Shown here in pieces: positions 1-5,819 of a stretch of 6,762 nt of DNA. The position numbers were made by a program, and so were the translations under genes. The DNA is from Clostridiales bacterium (lineage in GTDB: Bacteria > Bacillota > Clostridia > Oscillospirales > Acutalibacteraceae): contig JAJQGZ010000115.1 of NCBI GenBank assembly GCA_021200075.1, positions 1-6,762 of the forward strand, given 5' to 3'. Below the pieces are notes generated by a model. That model had not been told where the DNA came from, made no database searches, and saw nothing but the letters and a program-made list of their open reading frames with translations. The stretch's first letter is position 1, and every line of letters begins with the position of its first letter.

Positions 1-86
1 TCAATTTCAAAATTAATGCAATCGAGCGCTTTTTTATCTGATTTAGGATAAGAAAAGCTTAAATTTTTCGTTTTAAATAAAGTCAT
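1..86 (-). CDS. ecfA: ECF transporter ATPase subunit EcfA, N-terminal fragment (cut by window start)
   Basis: Only the first 28 codons are present. They read MTLFKTKNLSFSYP, then KSDKKALDCINFEI, which is the typical opening of an ABC ATPase: first beta strand, the aromatic A-loop residue (Tyr13) that stacks on adenine, and the strand leading towards the Walker A loop, which lies outside the window. By family, EcfA hydrolyses ATP on the cytoplasmic face to drive vitamin or metal uptake through EcfT. The ATG at 86 overlaps the ecfT stop in an ATGA junction. A GGAGG ribosome site (98 to 94) sits 7 bases upstream, inside the end of ecfT, which argues for translational coupling and for this start. 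Identity as an ECF ATPase rather than another ABC ATPase rests on its position directly after ecfT. Whether it is EcfA1, EcfA2 or a single ATPase cannot be told. Confidence 0.8.
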   Translation of the reverse strand, partial: MTLFKTKNLSFSYPKSDKKALDCINFEI

Positions 87-913
87 TTCATATCCTCCGT
101 AAAATCAATAACAATCGGCAAAAGATAAATTGCCGCGAATAAAATAAATGCCGGCGCACAAAGCCCTCCGCCGAGAATGACAGGCTCGTAAATAAATTCC
201 GTTTTTCCGAAAACGCAAAAGGCAAGAACCGCACAAAAAAGTATTATTTCAACAGCGAGCAAAACGCCGTCCGCAAAACAAAAGGAATATTTTGAATATG
301 CCTTTCTGTTTTTATTAAACCCTCTGGCACGCATTGAGTCCGATACCTCCACACTTTCCTCCAAAGTCATAGAAATAAGTGCGGAAAAATTTGCAATGCT
401 CCTTTTCAGCCTGCTCTGCGATGTGTCGGCAACGCTCCTCACCTCGTTTATCTCCGCCGCATTTTTGCGAAGCCTGGGGATAAACGAAAGTACCATTGAA
501 AAGACAAGTGAAATATTCGGCGCAAAGCGAGAAAACACGGACAAGAACTTATCCGAACTCATCACAAAGCCGTAGCAGGAAATCCACAAATAACGGTGGA
601 AAACATCATTCCCCTGCAAAAGCCGTAAAAGAGCGGCTCAAGAGTAAAATCCCGTGAAAACAGCGTAAAAAGTACCGTGTCGCCGTAATACGCAAAAAGC
701 ATATTGAAAACGGCGCTCAAAAGAGTGAGCGGAATTATAAAAGAAAAGAACATTTTGACCATCCGCATACTCTGAAGACTGATACCGTAAATCAATGCCA
801 ATAACAGGGAAGCCAAAAGATAAAACGGATTAAAAATCACAAGGCTGAGAATTATCTCCGAAACAAAAAAAGAGGAAGCACACCTTTGGATTAAATTTTG
901 CAAATCTGTTCAA
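83..913 (-). pseudogene. ecfT: ECF transporter transmembrane protein EcfT, disrupted by two frameshifts
   Basis: EcfT is the membrane scaffold of energy-coupling factor transporters, joining the ATPases to a substrate-binding S component. The gene is in three frame segments. From the TTG at 913 it reads MNRFAKFNPKVCFLFF, a typical EcfT opening. At a seven-T run (871 to 865) it must move to the frame continuing VSEIILSLVIFNP, implying one extra base. Near 588-590 (TTT on the minus strand) it moves again, joining FSTVI to (L)WISCYGFVM, implying one missing base. Corrected length is 276 residues, normal for the family. Several hydrophobic segments flank a cytoplasmic coupling region with the conserved Ala-Arg-Gly motif (SDSMRARGFN). 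Without correction the frames are 562-903 and 83-619, neither complete. It follows cobA by 23 bases and overlaps ecfA by 4. It may be a true pseudogene or a functional gene with sequence errors. The S component, and so the substrate, is not visible; cobA next door suggests a corrinoid or its precursor. Confidence 0.85.
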
Positions 914-920
914 TCGGCTC

Positions 921-927
921 CCTCCCT
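921..927 (-). promoter_or_regulatory. Ribosome binding site setting the TTG start of ecfT
   Basis: The minus strand reads AGGGAGG, then seven bases (GAGCCGA), then TTG at 913. This strong site with ideal spacing selects the TTG at 913, whose frame gives the family-like N-terminus MNRFAKFNPK. The alternative TTG at 903 is 16 bases or more from the site, in another frame, with an in-frame stop (912-910) just before it. Confidence 0.7.
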
Positions 928-936
928 TGTTTTTTA

Positions 937-1408
937 TCAATATTCAATTCCCCGTCTCGCCTTTACTCCCTTGTCGTAAGGGTGTTTGATTTTGTCCATA
1001 TATGTTACATAATCGGCGCCGACGAATAAAGAATAAACCTCTTTGTGACCTGTTATAACCGTTTCAATCCCACGGCTTCAAGAGATTTTACAATATTCGT
1101 CGCTCTTTTGGGGTGATAAAATCGCCGATAATATCGAGAAATTCATCGAGTATAATCATATCGCCGTCCCAGCTTTCGATAAACTCACAGGCGTTTTGAA
1201 CCCACGGTGAATATTCTTCTCCCGGATTAAACGGCAGAGAATCGGGAGAGGCGAAAATATCAAACGGCAGTACCGAAAGCTCCGACGATTTATTATCCTT
1301 TAAAAACTGAACAAAACCCACTTTCATTCCTGCGCCCTTTGCTCTCATTCCGGCACCGATTGCGCAACTTGTCTTGCCTTTTCCGAAGTCGTAATAAATA
1401 TGCGTCAT
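937..1408 (-). pseudogene. cobA: Corrinoid (cob(I)alamin) adenosyltransferase, CobA/CobO/BtuR family, disrupted by two frameshifts
   Basis: The family transfers the adenosyl group of ATP to Co(I) corrinoids in the cytoplasm, making adenosylcobalamin. The first frame (1408 to 1088) encodes THIYYDFGKGKTS (nucleotide-binding loop), VGFVQFLKD, and a Walker B-like strand MIILDEFLD, then stops after ITPKERRIL. The missing C-terminus is downstream in two other frames: RATNIVKSLEAVG in one, then GIETVITGHKEVYSL in the next, ending with the signature KIKHPYDKGVKARRGIEY and a stop at 937-939. Two restored bases, one in the CCCC/AAAA tract (1106-1113) and one in GGG (1069-1071), give 157 residues, somewhat short for the family (usually about 170-200). 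The first glycine of the usual GxGKGKT loop is Asp here. The start overlaps the mreB stop (ATGA, 1408-1405), with AAGGA 4 bases upstream. Decay or sequencing error are both possible; the family assignment is firm. Confidence 0.85.
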
Positions 1409-2433
1409 CTTATCCTTACCTCTTCCTTGGTTTTAAACGAATAGCCGTGACGGTCGAGAATATGCATTTTTTTGAGTGCGACCTCGCACCCTTTTGAAAC
1501 GCAGAGATTGGGCCTTACCGGGACGGTGACCTCAAGTGCAAGAGTCCGTGAAATAAGGCGGTCAAACCCGTAAAGCTTAGCCGAACCGCCGGTGAGCAAA
1601 AGGCTCGAACTTGTAATATCCGCAATGAGCTGGGGTGAAGTACGCTCAAACATCGCCTTTGCCGTCTGTGTTATTTTATCAAACTGGGGCTGTAAACATT
1701 CACAAATTTCGTTGCCCGTAATCTCCACAACCTTGGGAAGCCCCGAAAGAGTATTTCTCCCCTTTGCCTGCATTGTGACATCGGCGTCCCTCGGTACGGC
1801 GCAACCTATATTTTTCTTAATATCCTCGGCGGTTCTCATACCGATAAGCAGACCGTGCTTATCCCTCATATATTTTGCAATAGCTCTGTCAAAATCATCT
1901 CCGCCAACCTTTACGGTTTCGCACTGGCTCATAGAGCCCTGGCTGATAACCGCCATATCCGTAGTTCCTGCTCCGCTATCTATAACAAAAACTCCGCCGG
2001 GATGAACCGGGTCAATCCCCGCTCCGAATGCGGCGCAAAGCGGCTCCTCAATCAGGCAGACCGAGCGTGCGCCTGCGGTTATAAGAATAGATATTAACAT
2101 TCTGCGTTCAACATCGGTGCTGTCAGACGGAACGTTCGCAACCATTCTCGGCTTAAAGATACTCTTTTTTGAAACCTTATCAATAAAGTAGCCAACCATC
2201 TGAGTGGCAAGGGCATAGTTGCTGACAACGCCCTCGCAAATCGGCTGAATGACGCTGACTCCGTTAGGCTCCCTGCCCTCAAGATAATAAGCTCTTTTGC
2301 CGGCGTAAAGCATTTTTTCACTTTCCGTATCATAGGCGACATAAGCAGGCTCGTCAAGCACCACTCCCTTGCCGACAATGGAAATGACTATCGTACCCGT
2401 GCCGAGATCCATACCCAAATCATAACCAAACAT
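1405..2433 (-). CDS. mreB: MreB/Mbl-family actin-like rod-shape protein, divergent
   Basis: A 342-residue bacterial actin homologue. In the family, ATP-dependent filaments under the membrane guide the cell-wall elongation machinery. Visible landmarks: phosphate-1 motif DLGTGT (residues 9-14, usually DLGTANT), VPSDSTDVERR (101-111), the catalytic-glutamate region LIEEP (127-131), phosphate-2 motif DSGAGTTD (152-159, usually DIGGGTTE/D), VGGDDFD (176-182), LLIGMRTAEDIK (195-206), GLPKVVEIT (231-239), and adenosine motif LLTGGSA (279-285). Length matches the family (about 330-350). I chose the ATG at 2433 because AAGGA lies 8 bases upstream and the protein then begins a few residues before phosphate-1. 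The upstream TTG at 2508 would add 25 atypical residues. No mreC, mreD or rodA is adjacent, so this may be a secondary paralogue. It follows recD2 by 91 bases and overlaps cobA by 4. The family call is secure; MreB versus Mbl versus a specialised paralogue is not. Confidence 0.88.
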   Translation of the reverse strand: MFGYDLGMDLGTGTIVISIVGKGVVLDEPAYVAYDTESEKMLYAGKRAYYLEGREPNGVSVIQPICEGVVSNYALATQMVGYFIDKVSKKSIFKPRMVANVPSDSTDVERRMLISILITAGARSVCLIEEPLCAAFGAGIDPVHPGGVFVIDSGAGTTDMAVISQGSMSQCETVKVGGDDFDRAIAKYMRDKHGLLIGMRTAEDIKKNIGCAVPRDADVTMQAKGRNTLSGLPKVVEITGNEICECLQPQFDKITQTAKAMFERTSPQLIADITSSSLLLTGGSAKLYGFDRLISRTLALEVTVPVRPNLCVSKGCEVALKKMHILDRHGYSFKTKEEVRIR

Positions 2434-2441
2434 AAAAACAG

Positions 2442-2446
2442 TCCTT
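2442..2446 (-). promoter_or_regulatory. Ribosome binding site deciding the mreB start
   Basis: AAGGA on the minus strand sits 8 bases before the ATG at 2433. It supports that codon over the upstream in-frame TTG at 2508. Confidence 0.6.
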
Positions 2447-2462
2447 ACTAACTTCTGATTAA

Positions 2463-2480
2463 CCGATTCGGCGAACCGAA
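2463..2480 (-). other. Small hairpin in the recD2-mreB gap
   Basis: The minus strand reads TTCGG, loop TTCG, CCGAA (2480-2467), a perfect 5-bp stem. The 3' arm can instead pair with the next bases as CCGA-A-TCGG (2471-2463), so two mutually exclusive small hairpins are possible. No U-run follows, so a terminator for recD2 is not supported. It would lie in the 5' leader of mreB or in the recD2-mreB read-through transcript. A function is not shown, and short stems like this arise by chance. Confidence 0.3.
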
Positions 2481-2524
2481 AAAGGCATTGTAAATAACCT
2501 AAATACAATCCTTACCGAATAATG

Positions 2525-4744
2525 TTACTTGAAAATATCGTTGTTGTCAACAGTTAAAAAATGAACAAGAGCGCTGTAGCGTCTGCTTTTTTTATCATTA
2601 TCGACCATAGCTTTAATCGAAGCTTCGCTTCCGACAATAACAAGCAGATTTTTTGCTCTTGTAAGAGCGGTGTAAAACAAATTCCTGTAAGCGAGCTTAG
2701 GCGGCGTGCCGACTACGGGAAGCACAACGGCGTCAAATTCACTGCCCTGACTTTTATGCACGGTCATAGCATACGCAAGCTCTATTTCCTTTGCGTTTTC
2801 CATACTGTACATTGTTTCCCTATCGTCAAATTTTACATTTAAAATATCGTTTTCACGGTCTATTCTCGTAAGTATACCTATGTCGCCGTTGAAAACTCCC
2901 GAACCGCTTTCCGAATCCTTGAACCACGGAACATCGTAATTATTTTTTATCTGCATAACCTTGTCGCCCTCACGCAGGGTAAAGCCCATATATTTAATCT
3001 GAGCCTTTTCACGGGACGGTGGATTAAGCTTTTCCTGCAAAAGAGCGTTCAAATTCTGAGTGCCGACCTCACCCATTCTGCTCGGGCAAAGCACCTGAAT
3101 ATCCTTTACGCTGTCATAGCCGTAGCCGGCAGGTATTCTTGAAACCACAATGTCTACAACCTTCTTCGCCGCATTGTAGTGTGACTCCTCCTTGAGAAAG
3201 AAAAAATCCGAGCCTGCGCTGTTATCAAAAACAGGCATTTTACCGTTTACGACCAAGTGAGCGTTTGAAACTATCCTGCTTTTCATTGCCTGACGGAATA
3301 TTTTATCAAGACTGACAACGCTGATAAGCCCGCTTTTTATCAAATCGGCAAGTACATTACCGGCTCCGACCGGAGGAAGCTGGTTTTTATCCCCAACCAT
3401 AATAAGCCGACAGGAAAGAGGGAGTGCATCAAGCAGTGCGGAAAACAAAGTAACATCGACCATTGAAAGCTCGTCGATTATGACGGCATCACATTCAAGC
3501 GGATTGCACAAATTATGGGTAAACACCGGTTCGTCCGCACCCTGTTTATATTCCACTTCGAGCAGACGGTGAACTGTCTTTGCCTCATATCCCGTAAGCT
3601 CGCTCATTCGCTTTGCGGCTCTGCCGGTAGGCGCGGTAAGGGCGACATCAAGCCCCCTGTTTTTCATAAGTGATATTATGCCCTTGACGGTTGTTGTTTT
3701 GCCGGTACCGGGGTCACCTGTTAATATCAAAATACCTTTGTTGACGGCAATTTCAACCGCCCGTCTCTGCTTTTCGTCAAATGTAATATTATTTGCTTTT
3801 TCAAACGCATATATCTCGGAAGCGGAAATATCCTTTTGCTGAGGCGGAAAATTGAGCATAACCGATATTCGTTCGGCTATCGACTTTTCCGCATTATAAA
3901 TTTCGGGAAGAAAAATAAAATCTCTGCCGTCTATATTTTCCTGCACAAGCTGTTTGCCCTCGATGGCATTGTCAATTGCTATCTCCGCTTCGTCGTCATT
4001 GCACTCAAGCAAATTCTTTGCCGGTGTAATCAGGCTGTTTCTCGGCAGGCAGGTGTGACCGTTGTGCAGATTATGCCTTACGACATAAACTACTCCTGCC
4101 TGACATCTGTAATCAAACGGCGGAGCTTCGCTGAAATTCGACGCAATCTCGTCCGCTCTTTCAAAGGTTAAGCCGCCGTTTTCGGAAATAAGAGCGTAGG
4201 GATTTTCCCTAATAATATCAAGAGTATTTGCCTTGTAGAGGCTGTAAGCCGAAAATGCCTCCTGCTGGCTCAAGCCCGTATCGACAAGAGAATTCATTAT
4301 ATCCCTTGCGGCAAACTGCATTTTAAAATCGTTGCTGATTTTCCTTGCTTTTGCCTTGTTTATGCCCTTTATTTCGGCAAGGCGTTCCGGTTCGTTTTCA
4401 ATTACATTAAAGGTATTTGAGCCGAATTTTTCAATAATTTTTGTGGCAGTGGCTTCCCTAACGCCCTTAATTATTCCTCCGGAAAGGAAACGGAGCATAC
4501 CTGCCGCATCCGCAGGAACCGTCCTTTGCAAACGCACGGATTTAAACTGCCTGCCGAACGACGGGTGAATAGTCCACTCCCCTTGGAACACTGCTTCCTC
4601 ACCCACAAGAATATCGCCGAGAGTACCTACCACCGTTACATATTCGTCGCCCGTTGCGGCCTCTATAACACAATAGCCGTTTGATTCATTTTTATATGTA
4701 ATGCTTTCAACCGTGCCGGTTAAATTTTCAAGCTCTTCTTTCAT
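2525..4744 (-). CDS. recD2: ATP-dependent 5'-3' DNA helicase RecD2 (RecD/TraA-like)
   Basis: A superfamily 1B helicase of 739 residues, normal for RecD2, the stand-alone form found in bacteria without using RecBC. The family unwinds DNA 5'-3' and acts in repair and replication-fork maintenance. In order: an OB-like N-terminal domain (about 5-75), helix-hairpin-helix segments (about 92-108 and 126-136, IKGINKAKARKI), Walker A GDPGTGKT (343-350), APTGRAAKRM (371-380), Walker B IIDELSMVD (422-430), motif III GDKNQLPPVGAG (451-462), arginine motif KIFRQ (481-485), a C-terminal UvrD-like part with YAMTVHKSQGSEFD (658-671), and motif VI YTALTRAK (691-698). All catalytic motifs are intact and the frame is unbroken over 2.2 kb. 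I chose the ATG at 4744; a GTG at 4753 in the same frame adds three residues. Neither has a strong ribosome site; GGTGA lies 6 bases before the ATG. It is separated from iolE by a terminator-like stem and from mreB by 91 bases. Confidence 0.95.
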   Translation of the reverse strand: MKEELENLTGTVESITYKNESNGYCVIEAATGDEYVTVVGTLGDILVGEEAVFQGEWTIHPSFGRQFKSVRLQRTVPADAAGMLRFLSGGIIKGVREATATKIIEKFGSNTFNVIENEPERLAEIKGINKAKARKISNDFKMQFAARDIMNSLVDTGLSQQEAFSAYSLYKANTLDIIRENPYALISENGGLTFERADEIASNFSEAPPFDYRCQAGVVYVVRHNLHNGHTCLPRNSLITPAKNLLECNDDEAEIAIDNAIEGKQLVQENIDGRDFIFLPEIYNAEKSIAERISVMLNFPPQQKDISASEIYAFEKANNITFDEKQRRAVEIAVNKGILILTGDPGTGKTTTVKGIISLMKNRGLDVALTAPTGRAAKRMSELTGYEAKTVHRLLEVEYKQGADEPVFTHNLCNPLECDAVIIDELSMVDVTLFSALLDALPLSCRLIMVGDKNQLPPVGAGNVLADLIKSGLISVVSLDKIFRQAMKSRIVSNAHLVVNGKMPVFDNSAGSDFFFLKEESHYNAAKKVVDIVVSRIPAGYGYDSVKDIQVLCPSRMGEVGTQNLNALLQEKLNPPSREKAQIKYMGFTLREGDKVMQIKNNYDVPWFKDSESGSGVFNGDIGILTRIDRENDILNVKFDDRETMYSMENAKEIELAYAMTVHKSQGSEFDAVVLPVVGTPPKLAYRNLFYTALTRAKNLLVIVGSEASIKAMVDNDKKSRRYSALVHFLTVDNNDIFK

Positions 4745-4760
4745 AATTTTCACCGAATTA

Positions 4761-4803
4761 ATTGTAACATAAATAATTGTAAAATAAAAGAAATATCTTG
4801 TAA
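4761..4803 (-). promoter_or_regulatory. Candidate promoter region for recD2
   Basis: The AT-rich gap holds two TACAAT boxes (5 of 6 to the -10 consensus) on the minus strand, at 4781-4776 and 4766-4761. The first has TTACAA 16 bases upstream (4803-4798) as a weak -35. The second is preceded by TG in extended -10 form (TGTTACAAT, 4769-4761). The first would give a leader of about 25 bases, the second about 10. Both lie within a direct repeat of TAATTGTAA (plus strand 4759-4767 and 4774-4782). AT-rich sequence often yields such matches, so this is only a candidate. Confidence 0.3.
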
Positions 4804-4804
4804 T

Positions 4805-4846
4805 TTTTAAAGCGCCGAAAGTATTTAAGCTCCCGACGCTTTAAAA
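4805..4846 (-). terminator. Probable intrinsic terminator after iolE
   Basis: A perfect 10-bp inverted repeat (TTTTAAAGCG at 4805-4814, CGCTTTAAAA at 4837-4846) begins 17 bases after the iolE stop. In minus-strand RNA the pairing extends inward: GUCGGGAG faces CUUUCGGC through three G-U wobbles, for a 17-bp stem with an 8-base loop (CUUAAAUA). In plus-strand RNA those wobbles become mismatches, so the structure favours minus-strand transcription. The 3' side ends GCGCUUUAAAAAUU, a poor U-run, so termination may be partial. Position between the inositol genes and the unrelated recD2 fits transcript end. Confidence 0.6.
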
Positions 4847-4863
4847 CGGTATTTTACAGAATT

Positions 4864-5763
4864 TTAAAGTCCTGCTTTTTCGGCAATATATTTGCGTGCC
4901 TTTATGGCATATTCAAACGGATTTGCCTTTGCAGGGTCTTGCTCGGCTTCAACAACAATCCAGCCCTCATAGTTATTTTCGGCAAGAATATCGAATATCG
5001 GCTTGAAATCCACATCTCCGTCTCCCGGAACGGTGAACACGCCGGCTTTTATCGCATCGAGGAACGACATATGATTCGGCACAACCTGATTGTTGTAAAT
5101 ATCCATACGAACATCCTTGAGATGAACATGTTTTATTCTGTTTATATATTTTTTAAGCACGGGAACAGGGTCGATACCCGCAAAGATGAGATGACCGGAA
5201 TCGAAAAGGAGATAAACAAGCTCAGGGTCTGTTATTTCCATAAGCTTATCAATTTCCTCAACAATCTGCACGCCGGTGCCCATATGATGATGCACGGTGA
5301 AATACATATCCTTAGACCTTGCATAAGCGCCCATTTCGTTAAATCCCTTTGCAATGATTTCCCACTGCTCATCGGTATAATACGGCTTTTCATCAAGTAT
5401 GGATTTATCAAGACAGCCCTGAATTGAATTGCCCTGCTCGGAAACGCCGATAACCTTTGCGTCGAGCTTATGAAGCTTATCACAATAAGCCTTGAAAGTC
5501 TCAATAGTTTCCTCATAAGGCTTTGAAATGAGATAGGACGAGAACCAGGCATTGCATATCTGAAGCCCTCTGATGTCGAGGTATTTTTTCAAAACATCGG
5601 GGTCTGACGGATATTTATTGCCGATTTCTGAGCCTTTAAATCCGGCGAGTGCTATTTCGCTTATACACTGCTCAAATGTATTTTCCGAGCCGAGGTCTGG
5701 CATATCGTCGTTAGTCCAGCCGATAGGAGCTATCGCAAGCTTTACTTTGTTTGGATCAAGCAT
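4864..5763 (-). CDS. iolE: Myo-inosose-2 dehydratase (IolE)
   Basis: IolE dehydrates 2-keto-myo-inositol (scyllo-inosose) to 3D-(3,5/4)-trihydroxycyclohexane-1,2-dione, the second step of cytoplasmic myo-inositol catabolism (EC 4.2.1.44). The 299-residue protein has the normal length and a xylose-isomerase-like TIM-barrel pattern. Family signatures: IAPIGWTNDDMPDLG (11-25), SEIGNKYP (45-52), NAWFS (71-75), VHHHMGTGVQ (157-166), LLFDSGHL (185-192), HVHLKDVR (212-219), and EGWIVVEAEQDP (266-277). The acidic and histidine residues of these segments form the divalent-metal and substrate site in the family. It starts at ATG 5763 with only a purine-rich stretch upstream (AAGAAAAG) rather than a clear GGAGG. 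It lies 56 bases after iolD, supporting co-transcription, and appears to be the last gene of the inositol unit. Confident; nothing in it is broken. Confidence 0.95.
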   Translation of the reverse strand: MLDPNKVKLAIAPIGWTNDDMPDLGSENTFEQCISEIALAGFKGSEIGNKYPSDPDVLKKYLDIRGLQICNAWFSSYLISKPYEETIETFKAYCDKLHKLDAKVIGVSEQGNSIQGCLDKSILDEKPYYTDEQWEIIAKGFNEMGAYARSKDMYFTVHHHMGTGVQIVEEIDKLMEITDPELVYLLFDSGHLIFAGIDPVPVLKKYINRIKHVHLKDVRMDIYNNQVVPNHMSFLDAIKAGVFTVPGDGDVDFKPIFDILAENNYEGWIVVEAEQDPAKANPFEYAIKARKYIAEKAGL

Positions 5764-5819
5764 ATTTTACTTTTCTTACTTTCTTCATTATTTATTGTTT
5801 TAACTATTATTTTAACTGA

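Noticed and set aside
1088..1408. The 106-residue frame taken as a complete small protein
   Set aside because: The conserved remainder of the family, including its C-terminal signature, is directly downstream in shifted frames, so this is a truncated reading of a longer gene.
1592..2005. Plus-strand open frame of 137 codons
   Set aside because: It lies entirely antisense to the conserved mreB-like gene, shows no recognisable protein features, and is a shadow of that frame. The same applies to other plus-strand frames opposite recD2 and iolE.
2434..2508. N-terminal extension of the MreB-like protein from a TTG at 2508
   Set aside because: The 25 extra residues do not resemble any MreB N-terminus, and a good ribosome site serves the ATG at 2433.
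2487..2515. A TACAAT box (2492-2487, minus strand) as an mreB promoter
   Set aside because: There is no acceptable -35 at 16-18 bases spacing and no extended -10 TG, so the evidence is one hexamer only.
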